Of a DNA stretch of 64,000 nt, positions 57,752 through 64,000 are shown in pieces (within the stretch, counting starts at the first letter, position 1; every line of letters starts with the position of its first letter). The position numbers and the translations under genes are program-made. The notes beneath the pieces were generated by a model. That model saw only the letters and a program-made list of their open reading frames with translations. It made no database searches and was not told where the DNA came from. The stretch lies in assembly GCA_030538255.1 (NCBI GenBank), contig JAUNUI010000002.1, forward strand, positions 85,193 through 149,192, given 5' to 3'. This DNA comes from Pelistega sp. Lineage in GTDB: Bacteria > Pseudomonadota > Gammaproteobacteria > Burkholderiales > Burkholderiaceae_B.

Positions 57752-58456
57752 CTACTTCATAGGAGCAGGAGTCGCTTCATCTCGAACTTTCTTGGGTCGT
57801 CCGCGTAAGCTCGGTGCTACCCGTCGATTAGCCACGGTAGCCATCTCCTCAACAAACCCAGCATCTCCCAAGACCCATTGCCCTTGCAAAGCTTGCGTTA
57901 AGCGTTCAAGCATGGTCGTGCCCAAGCCTTCTTGGCAGAGCTCACGATAACGTGCTTGGCGCTCAAATGGCGTATTACCCAAATACCAGTAAGCCGCATG
58001 GTCGCGTAACCAGCCTAAGTCTTGCAATTGTACGCCAGTATGACCACCCGCAGAACTCCAAGGTAACCATTCAGGATGCTCAACGCCCTGTTGCTGATGA
58101 ATATGACTTTCTAGCCAAATCATACTGGCTAATACATGTTCACCATTCTGCACTAAACAAGAACGATAACGCCCCTTAAATACCGCGCCTTGCTGCAAGT
58201 GAGCCGCTATATTTCGACCTAAAGCCTGTATCACTTGCGATACCGCTCGCTCATGCGCAGGGGTGGCCAAGATAAGAATATCTTGTTCAGTCAATGACCA
58301 AGCATGAACCGCCAATTGATAACGGCTCGCCGCCTGCTTCAACCATTGCACTAGCAAGGCTTGGATATCTTCAAGATGTACCGCGGTCTGCGGCAACATC
58401 CGCACTTGCACAAGCTGACAGGTTTGAGGGGCATACAAGCGAGCTAATCGAGCCAT
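57752..58456 (-). CDS. RAYT-like (Y1_Tnp) protein lacking catalytic residues
   Basis: A 234-aa protein laid out like REP-associated tyrosine transposases: LAVHAWSLTEQ, VFKGRYRSCLV, the WSSAGGHTG segment (matching WSSYRAHLG of RAYTs), NTPFERQARYRELCQEGL and a C-terminal RGRPKK. The HxH metal motif, normally in MPNHxHLL, is here SLTEQDILIL, and the tyrosine normally in RYIxxNP is in MIWLESH. Both catalytic elements are gone, yet the reading frame is intact. It sits between the lpxL-type gene and rpoH and has degenerate repeats upstream. It is inferred to be a domesticated, non-transposing nucleic-acid-binding protein. Confidence 0.75.
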   Translation of the reverse strand: MARLARLYAPQTCQLVQVRMLPQTAVHLEDIQALLVQWLKQAASRYQLAVHAWSLTEQDILILATPAHERAVSQVIQALGRNIAAHLQQGAVFKGRYRSCLVQNGEHVLASMIWLESHIHQQQGVEHPEWLPWSSAGGHTGVQLQDLGWLRDHAAYWYLGNTPFERQARYRELCQEGLGTTMLERLTQALQGQWVLGDAGFVEEMATVANRRVAPSLRGRPKKVRDEATPAPMK

Positions 58457-58651
58457 AAGCGTAAAATTTACTGTCTAAAGCAAACTTAAAGTATCATTAT
58501 CCGCTTTTTTTTGATGACCTGCTGAAATTGTCTACATAATTAACGATTGTTAGATTTCCAATAGCGCTCAACACCAAAATGAATGCCGCCTCTCTGACTC
58601 GGCCAGAACGCTTAACGCTTAGCATTAACTGCAAGGCATTTACAGAAACGT

Positions 58652-58880
58652 ATCACGTCTAGCTCTGTTAAACCAAGTATGAGTGCATCACCCCTAGACC
58701 TGTTAAACCGTGATAATGAACGACACCACCAATCTCCCTCCTCTAGCATCACCCATGGACCTGTTAAACCGTGTGTTTACTTGGATTTCTTCCTGTTATC
58801 TTGTTCATCACCCCTAGGCCTGTTAAACCGTCTAACACCACGTATGCGAGTGTCACGTCTAGCACTAACAACCCGCTTAA
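58652..58880. repeat. Dispersed 26-bp repeats between the RAYT-like gene and rpoH
   Basis: Copies with the shared core ACCTGTTAAACCGT start at 58687, 58748 and 58807 (61 and 59 bp apart). A weaker copy lies at 58652 and a degenerate one at 58852. The first half, ATCACCCCTAGACC, varies more. They are too divergent for a CRISPR and there are no cas genes. They could be REP-like sequences connected to the RAYT-like gene, or part of the rpoH leader. Confidence 0.75.
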
Positions 58881-58953
58881 AAACCGCGCCAATACGAGGG
58901 TTTTCAGTTTGTCACAAGCTGAAATAGATACGTCCCCATAATGGCAAAAAACA

Positions 58954-58980
58954 TTAGCACTCTAGCTCATAGAGTGCTAA
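58954..58980 (+). promoter_or_regulatory. CIRCE operator upstream of rpoH
   Basis: TTAGCACTC at 58954-58962, nine bases, then GAGTGCTAA at 58972-58980 exactly matches the CIRCE consensus, the binding site of the heat-shock repressor HrcA. It ends 41 bp before the rpoH start, so HrcA very likely represses rpoH here. Confidence 0.95.
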
Positions 58981-59021
58981 AATGGCCTATCGTTAAAATT
59001 TTATGGGAAACCTAGGAACTT

Positions 59022-59903
59022 ATGACAACTAACTCACTTGTATTGCAAAACAATCTAGCTATGGCCGTGGCGAACCCTGGCTCTATGGGCTCGATTGAGG
59101 CTTACATTAGTGCCGTCAATCGAATTCCTCTACTTTCTCCGGAACAAGAACAAGCTTATGGAGAACAACTCCAGAAGGACGGCGATCTTGATGCTGCTCG
59201 CGGTTTGATTCTTTCTCACTTGCGCTTAGTCGTTTCGATTGCGCGTCAATATTTAGGCTATGGCCTGCCTCATGCGGACCTTATCCAAGAAGGCAATATT
59301 GGCCTGATGAAAGCCGTGAAGCGCTTTGATGTGACACGTGGTGTCCGTCTTGTGTCCTTCGCTGTACACTGGATTAAAGCAGAGATTAACGAATATATTA
59401 TTCGTAACTGGCGTCTCGTGAAAGTCGCAACCACTAAGGCACAACGTAAATTATTCTTTAATTTACGTAGCATGCGTCCTGATGGTCAGACTTTAGACCC
59501 AGAGCATATTGAAGGTATTGCCGCTAAGCTCAATGTTCGTCCTGAAGATGTCTCCGAGATGGAAGTCCGCCTATCTGGTCGTGATATGTCGTTCGAATCA
59601 TCGAGCCAAGATGATGATGATGACTTCGCCCCTATCTCTTACTTATCGGACGAAGGTGAGCATGAGCCAAGTCATGTACTGGCACAACGTGATCGCATGG
59701 AACTACAAACCACCGGCATGACGAGAGCCTTAGATACCTTAGATGCTCGTTCACGCCATATTATTGAGGCACGTTGGTTACAAGACGATGGTAGTATTAC
59801 CTTGCAAGAACTCGCTGATGAATATGGTGTTTCTGCTGAACGCATTCGTCAAATCGAGAGTGCGGCCATCAAGAAGATGCGTAAGGCATTAAGCGCAGAC
59901 TAA
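59022..59903 (+). CDS. rpoH: RNA polymerase heat-shock sigma factor RpoH
   Basis: A 293-aa sigma-32. Region 2 (HADLIQEGNIGLMKAVKRFD and VRLVSFAVHWIKAEI), the RpoH box QRKLFFNLRSMR that separates it from RpoD, and region 4 with ELADEYGVSAERIRQIESAA are all present. AGGA precedes the ATG. A perfect CIRCE element upstream links it to HrcA. The 3' end is followed by three 17-bp repeat units. Confidence 0.97.
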   Translation: MTTNSLVLQNNLAMAVANPGSMGSIEAYISAVNRIPLLSPEQEQAYGEQLQKDGDLDAARGLILSHLRLVVSIARQYLGYGLPHADLIQEGNIGLMKAVKRFDVTRGVRLVSFAVHWIKAEINEYIIRNWRLVKVATTKAQRKLFFNLRSMRPDGQTLDPEHIEGIAAKLNVRPEDVSEMEVRLSGRDMSFESSSQDDDDDFAPISYLSDEGEHEPSHVLAQRDRMELQTTGMTRALDTLDARSRHIIEARWLQDDGSITLQELADEYGVSAERIRQIESAAIKKMRKALSAD

Positions 59904-59945
59904 GCCATAGTGCAGACTTCGCCATAATGCACGCTCAAGCGCATT
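59895..59945. repeat. 17-bp tandem units spanning the rpoH stop
   Basis: Units start GCAGACTAAGCCATA at 59895, GCAGACTTCGCCATA at 59912 and GCACGCTCAAGC at 59929. The rpoH stop TAA (59901-59903) lies inside the first unit. Confidence 0.7.
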
Positions 59946-59954
59946 AATTGAAAC

Positions 59955-60000
59955 AATAGCGCCAAGACAAAATATAAATTGTTTTGGCGCTATTTTTTTT
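59955..60000 (+). terminator. Terminator after rpoH
   Basis: AATAGCGCCAA at 59955-59965 pairs with TTGGCGCTATT at 59984-59994 and is followed by eight T. Confidence 0.9.
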
Positions 60001-60006
60001 GAGCTG

Positions 60007-60059
60007 TTTATTTGTTTTGCCTTATTTGTTTTGCGCTGATTGTTTAAATCTAAACAATC
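60007..60059. repeat. 14-bp tandem pair and hairpin
   Basis: TTTATTTGTTTTGC at 60007-60020 is followed directly by CTTATTTGTTTTGC. Then GATTGTTTA at 60038-60046 mirrors TAAACAATC at 60051-60059. The hairpin may end the transcript of the converging SCO1-like gene. Confidence 0.6.
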
Positions 60060-60076
60060 AGATGCTAAATCCCACT

Positions 60077-60802
60077 TCATTCACCCAAGATATGTCGTAT
60101 ATCTTGGGCTATTTTATGCGCATCAGCATCGCTATGGTAGAACAAGCGCGGCTGCGCCTTTTTATCAAATAAGAAAAATTGACTACTATGCTCCATAGTA
60201 TAGCTAGTTGCGGACGGCACTTTACGATACTTTACCCGAAACTGCTGGGCCATCTGGGCAATCTGTTCTGGGGAGCCGATCAGGCCCATCATCTCACCCT
60301 CAAAATTATCCAAATAAGCTTGCACGACAGTCGGTGTATCTCGATCAGGATCGATACTCACGAAGACCAATTGCAGCTGGGCCTGTTCCTCAGGACTAAG
60401 CTCCTCATATAATGCACTTAAATTGGCTAAGGCACTGGGACAGATATCGGGGCATTGAGTAAAGCCAAAATAATACAGATGCAGCTTACCCACTTGCTCT
60501 TGACTGCGCACAAGCTGTCCATGTGTATTAATAGCCTGCCAGGTCTTGCCAATGCGCGAACCCGTCATTGAGCTGCCGTAGTATGCAAGACCCTGTAGCC
60601 CAAAAAGTGTGCTAATGCTCAGGCGTTCATCTAGAGCGGCGAGATTGTTATGAGCAACGGCAGCGAGTATGCTAATACTCACGCCGTTGCCTAGCGCTCC
60701 AACATCCTTAGAGACCGCTATACTCTGGCTAAATGGCAGTAAACTGAAGCACAAGCTGCTTAAAAAATTAAGCACTAATGGCTGTCTTCTTTTCATCATC
60801 AT
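60077..60802 (-). CDS. SCO1/SenC-family copper chaperone
   Basis: A 241-aa thioredoxin-fold protein with the copper-binding Cys117-Pro-Asp-Ile-Cys121 motif in TQCPDICPSAL and His205 in YTMEHSSQ. It is inferred to help assemble the CuA site of cytochrome c oxidase. A hydrophobic N terminus is followed by about 50 residues that are unusual for the family and contain an in-frame 20-residue repeat (VSISIL near 41, LSISTL near 61), encoded by 60-bp DNA repeats at 60606 and 60666. Confidence 0.88.
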   Translation of the reverse strand: MMMKRRQPLVLNFLSSLCFSLLPFSQSIAVSKDVGALGNGVSISILAAVAHNNLAALDERLSISTLFGLQGLAYYGSSMTGSRIGKTWQAINTHGQLVRSQEQVGKLHLYYFGFTQCPDICPSALANLSALYEELSPEEQAQLQLVFVSIDPDRDTPTVVQAYLDNFEGEMMGLIGSPEQIAQMAQQFRVKYRKVPSATSYTMEHSSQFFLFDKKAQPRLFYHSDADAHKIAQDIRHILGE

Positions 60803-60860
60803 TTCTCGTTACAATGGTGCATTTCGTACCCATTCTATTATTCTCACTAGCGTATCAATC

Positions 60861-61787
60861 GTGCGTACTCGTATTCTTGAGCTGATTCAGCAACTCATTC
60901 CCCAATTACAAACTCCCCCGATCAAGGGTAGCTTGCCCTTAATGTTGCTTGGCCGATGGGCGGGCTTTGTCTGGCCTGATGCCTTAAAGCAATTACAAGG
61001 CCACCCCTTAGTACGTTGGCACGATGGTTATGTAGAAATCATTCCCTCTGTCGGTGGCGATGAAAGCCATCCTCAAGCGGGGTCTAAGACTCAAGCTGAG
61101 AATCTTAGCGCCACAGCACATCAGGGGGAAATGGCTAACCATTCTCCAACGGTGAATCCATATAGTAGCACGTCAGACTATCACACTCTGAGCAAGAGTC
61201 TCAACCAAATTGCGCATGAGCTACGTGCGAGTGGTTGTCTGCCCTTCTGGCGGGATGAACAGGTGCATGCCTGGGCCGAAGGTGAAAAGATTGCTCACTT
61301 AGAGCGCACGGCCACCCGCCCGCTAGGTTTGCTCACCCAAGCGGTACATCTCAATGCCTGGACCCCTGAAGGTCGCGTCTATCTTGCTCTGCGCTCACCC
61401 ACAAAACAGACGGATCCGAATATGTGGGATACCTTGGTCGGCGGCTTATTAAATATGCACGACACCCCTGAGCAAGGCTTAGTCCGCGAATGCTATGAAG
61501 AAGCAGGTCTGCTGCCAGAGCAAATTGTGCAGCGTTCGCCAATGCGCTTAATCACGCGTGTTCGCATTCCGCTGATTGAGGGCTATCAGGTTGAGGATAT
61601 CCTCACGAGTGACTGTATCTTAGCCCCTGATACCACCCCACAGAATGTTGATGGTGAAGTTTGTGAGATTGCCCACTTTGCGCCTAGCGAAGTTCTTGCT
61701 ATGATGGAGCAAGGTTTAATCACTACTGAAGCCAAGATAGTTTTACTCGACAGCTTCCAACATCAAACTGCGGCCACACGTAGTTAA
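60861..61787 (+). CDS. Nudix hydrolase with DUF4743-like N-terminal domain
   Basis: A protein of about 308 aa with the Nudix box GGLLNMHDTPEQGLVRECYEEAGL near residue 200. The catalytic REcyEEaG part is intact but the usual Glu of GX5E is Asp. The N-terminal part resembles DUF4743 (thiamine-pyrophosphate-linked Nudix proteins). About 45 residues of low-complexity Ser/His/Gln sequence (near 75-115) interrupt the N-terminal domain. The GTG at 60861 is taken as start because the family-like sequence (RTRILELIQQLIPQL) begins there; a longer frame starting at 60669 would overlap the SCO1-like gene and looks spurious. Confidence 0.75.
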   Translation: MRTRILELIQQLIPQLQTPPIKGSLPLMLLGRWAGFVWPDALKQLQGHPLVRWHDGYVEIIPSVGGDESHPQAGSKTQAENLSATAHQGEMANHSPTVNPYSSTSDYHTLSKSLNQIAHELRASGCLPFWRDEQVHAWAEGEKIAHLERTATRPLGLLTQAVHLNAWTPEGRVYLALRSPTKQTDPNMWDTLVGGLLNMHDTPEQGLVRECYEEAGLLPEQIVQRSPMRLITRVRIPLIEGYQVEDILTSDCILAPDTTPQNVDGEVCEIAHFAPSEVLAMMEQGLITTEAKIVLLDSFQHQTAATRS

Positions 61788-61820
61788 TCATTTATTTCAT
61801 CAATAAGGCGGAGATAGGCC

Positions 61821-62852
61821 ATGAGCAAGGACAATTTACTAGGCGGCTTTAATTTCGATACGAGCCCTTTTACCCAGGCCCTACAAAGCAGTATGGAGCT
61901 GATGAACCAGACTTGGCAAAACCTCGGCACGAGTAAAACCATGCCATTTGCCACACCACCGATGAATCTTGAAGACTTGGACAAACGCATTGAAGAATTA
62001 AAACATGTTGAGAATTGGCTCAATATGAACCTAGCGATGCTGAAAAACACCATCCAAGGCCTTGAGTTGCAGCGTCATAGCATTGCTTCGTTTAAAGACC
62101 TAATGCAAACCGTCAGTGACCAACATAAGGACACGCCCTCCTTAGACGAAGTCTTAAGCAGTTTCTCCAAAACCGCAGCCAGTGCCGCTGAGAAAGAAAG
62201 TCACACGACATCCTCGAAAGCAACTGCCCAGAAAGTGGCGAGCGCCTCGGCTGAGCCTCATCCTGCTGATGCGCAAGAAGCTAGCAATGCTACCCTAGAT
62301 GAAGCCATTGGTAATGCCACGGCAGGTGCGCAAGCGGCCACTGAAGCCCTGCAACAAGCAGGACAAGCTTGGTGGAGCTTGATGCAAAATCAACTCGAGA
62401 GCTTATTATCTGCTCAAGCTGAACAACAAAACCAGGTCGAACAAGTGAGCGCCGCATCAGGCACTGAGGCCAAGGCGAAAGCAGAGCAAATCACCCCTAC
62501 GCGTCTGAAGCGTGCAAGTAAACCTGCCGCTAAGCGTGTGAGTCCGCAAGCGATGAGTAGCAGCACCAATGCGCTTAATGCAGCGAGTGCGGCCAAGGCA
62601 GCTTCTGAACCCCAGAAAACTAGCACAAGCCCAAGCGCAAATCCGACAACATCCACGACTCGGACGAGCAAGGCGAGTGTGAGCTCCGCACAGAAAACCG
62701 CCGCGAAAAAAGTCCCCGCACGAAAAAAGCCAGCGAGCACAAGCACCGCGCCCAAGACCAGCGCTGCGGCTAAACCTCGGGCCAGTACCAGCAAGACCGC
62801 CAAAACAGCTAGCAGATCACCTGCGGTGGCGCTAAAGAAAGCTGAGGAATAA
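61821..62852 (+). CDS. phaM: PHA granule regulatory protein PhaM
   Basis: A 343-aa PhaM-type protein. The N-terminal part (LEDLDKRIEELKHVENWLNMNLAMLKNTIQGLELQ) is the conserved phasin-like region that binds PHB synthase. The C-terminal part is Ala/Lys/Ser/Thr-rich with histone-like AAKKVPARKKPAST stretches, expected to bind DNA. It would link PHA granules to the nucleoid and activate PhaC. A PHA synthase gene is not in the window. Confidence 0.9.
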   Translation: MSKDNLLGGFNFDTSPFTQALQSSMELMNQTWQNLGTSKTMPFATPPMNLEDLDKRIEELKHVENWLNMNLAMLKNTIQGLELQRHSIASFKDLMQTVSDQHKDTPSLDEVLSSFSKTAASAAEKESHTTSSKATAQKVASASAEPHPADAQEASNATLDEAIGNATAGAQAATEALQQAGQAWWSLMQNQLESLLSAQAEQQNQVEQVSAASGTEAKAKAEQITPTRLKRASKPAAKRVSPQAMSSSTNALNAASAAKAASEPQKTSTSPSANPTTSTTRTSKASVSSAQKTAAKKVPARKKPASTSTAPKTSAAAKPRASTSKTAKTASRSPAVALKKAEE

Positions 62853-62992
62853 AGCCCAAGCTGTTAATCCAGGAAGCAGGAACAGTCAACAGGTTTTAAA
62901 AATTGCTAATACTTATGTATGAATGCTGTTTTTCTACGCAACTTGCGGTAAATTAATAGCTTCGTTTTATTGACTTTTATATCACACGCTTT

Positions 62993-64000
62993 ATGCAATT
63001 AAATATCGTCATTCTCGCCGCCGGCATGGGCAAACGCATGCAATCAGACCTACCTAAAGTGCTCCATAGCTTAGCCGGCAAGCCTATGCTTGCCCATGTT
63101 ATTGATAGTGCCAAGCAACTTAAGCCTAGCAAGATCATTGTTGTGGTCGGGCATGGTGCTGATACCGTCAAGCAGCGCTTTGCTGAGCAAGCCGATTTAG
63201 GTTTTGCCCTGCAACAACCGCAACAAGGTACTGGCCATGCCGTACAACAGGCGGTAGACCAACTGGTTGGTGGTGATAATGCTGAAGATATGACACTTGT
63301 CCTCTATGGTGATGTGCCTTTAGTGCAAGCCGCTACATTGCAGCGTCTCTTAGCGGCGGCGGGTCAAGGGGTAGCGGTACTCACCGAAACGCTCAGCGAC
63401 CCGACAGGCTATGGTCGCATTGTCCGCGATAGCAATGGCCATGTGGTCCGTATCGTGGAGCATAAAGATGCGAATGCGGATGAATTGCGTCTGAATGAAG
63501 TCAATACCGGTATTTTATGTGCGCCAACGGCACGCTTAAAAGACTGGCTTGGTCGTATTGATAATAATAATGCCCAAGGTGAGTATTATTTAACCGATAT
63601 CATTGCCCTAGCCGTACACGATAATGTCAAAGTCAGTGCCGCTCAACCGGATGCAAGCTGGGAAACCCTAGGGGTTAATAGTCGTATTCAACAAGCTCAA
63701 TTAGAGCGTTCTTGGCAACAAGAACAAGCACGTCGCCTACTCGAAGCAGGTGTTACCTTAGCCGATCCTGCACGCTTTGATTTACGTGGTGAATTGATTT
63801 GTGGCCGCGATGTGTTTATTGACGTCGGTTGCGTATTTGAAGGCAAAGTTGAGCTAGCTGATGGTGTACGTATTGGCCCCCATTGTGTGCTGCGTGATGT
63901 GAGCCTCGGTCAAGGTACTCGCGTTGAAGCCTTCAGCCATTTAGAACAAGCTAGCGCAGAAGAGGCCGCTGTGATTGGTCCTTATGCCCGCCTACGTCCA
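62993..64000 (+). CDS. glmU: GlmU bifunctional UDP-GlcNAc pyrophosphorylase (partial)
   Basis: The first 336 residues of GlmU, normally about 455 aa, cut by the window edge. The uridyltransferase domain has the nucleotide loop [36 protein letters not shown] and NEVNTGI. The left-handed beta-helix acetyltransferase domain begins about residue 255 ([23 protein letters not shown]). The ATG at 62993 has no strong ribosome binding site. Confidence 0.97.
   Translation, partial: MQLNIVILAAGMGKRMQSDLPKVLHSLAGKPMLAHVIDSAKQLKPSKIIVVVGHGADTVKQRFAEQADLGFALQQPQQGTGHAVQQAVDQLVGGDNAEDMTLVLYGDVPLVQAATLQRLLAAAGQGVAVLTETLSDPTGYGRIVRDSNGHVVRIVEHKDANADELRLNEVNTGILCAPTARLKDWLGRIDNNNAQGEYYLTDIIALAVHDNVKVSAAQPDASWETLGVNSRIQQAQLERSWQQEQARRLLEAGVTLADPARFDLRGELICGRDVFIDVGCVFEGKVELADGVRIGPHCVLRDVSLGQGTRVEAFSHLEQASAEEAAVIGPYARLRP

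Noticed and set aside
58652..58880. CRISPR array
   Set aside because: Only three clear copies, each differing by several bases, with irregular spacing and no cas genes.
60669..60860. Upstream extension of the Nudix protein
   Set aside because: It overlaps the SCO1-like gene on the other strand and shows no family similarity before 60861.
62414..62803. 129-aa minus-strand open frame
   Set aside because: Antisense to the low-complexity tail of phaM; its hydrophobic Ala/Leu/Val composition is the complement of Lys/Ala/Ser codons.
1..64000. tRNA, rRNA, prophage, insertion sequence
   Set aside because: None of their sequence signatures was recognised on either strand; only the RAYT-like gene relates to a mobile family.

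Overview
The window looks like a chromosomal piece of a fairly low-GC betaproteobacterium of the family Alcaligenaceae. Oligella- or Pelistega-like relatives are plausible, but the genus cannot be fixed from sequence alone. The main reason is the core gene order petABC, mscL, nif3-like, htrA, tatCBA, his operon, murA, ibaG, ABC exporter, mla, gltBD, followed by dbpA, an lpxL-type gene, rpoH, phaM and glmU. No rRNA, tRNA, prophage, insertion sequence or CRISPR array was seen.

Bases 1-22,300 are a visibly A+T-richer catabolic region. Bases 1-190 hold a broken fragment of an AlbA_2/ATP-binding regulator. Bases 278-7443 encode a trans-4-hydroxy-L-proline pathway: a PAS-AraC regulator facing an operon of 2-epimerase, FAD dehydrogenase, DapA-like deaminase, aldehyde dehydrogenase and AGCS Na+ symporter. 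Bases 7594-13,895 hold a minus-strand operon (Bug/TctC binding protein, gamma-glutamyltransferase-like enzyme, amidohydrolase, COG0523/G3E GTPase) facing a LysR regulator. Bases 13,962-22,254 hold a LacI regulator and a livHMGF/binding-protein ABC importer feeding a C45 acyltransferase-like hydrolase and an amidase. Two near-identical LacI-type operators lie in front of livH. The second and third sets together look like uptake and hydrolysis of amide- or gamma-glutamyl-linked compounds; the substrate is unknown.

Bases 22,300-25,100 hold small uncharacterised genes: a 74-aa protein, a DUF3108-like exported protein and a two-gene orphan operon.

Bases 25,236-64,000 are core genome: the bc1 complex, MscL, a NIF3-like protein, a tethered HtrA protease, Tat export, the complete hisGDBHAFIE set, MurA, IbaG, an ABC-2 exporter, the Mla phospholipid system without a recognisable mlaB, glutamate synthase, DbpA, an lpxL-type acyltransferase with an apparent one-base frameshift, a RAYT-like protein lacking its catalytic residues, RpoH behind a perfect CIRCE element, a SCO1-like protein, a Nudix hydrolase, PhaM and the start of GlmU.

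The most unusual signal is in the core region. Short degenerate tandem repeats repeatedly begin at, and include, the stop codon of a gene and run into the downstream spacer (nif3-like, htrA, tatC, murA, mlaC, mlaD, gltD, dbpA, lpxL-type, rpoH). Where the next gene overlaps the stop codon (hisA/hisF and hisI/hisE), comparable low-complexity DNA has apparently become a Ser/Ala-rich N-terminal extension of the next enzyme.
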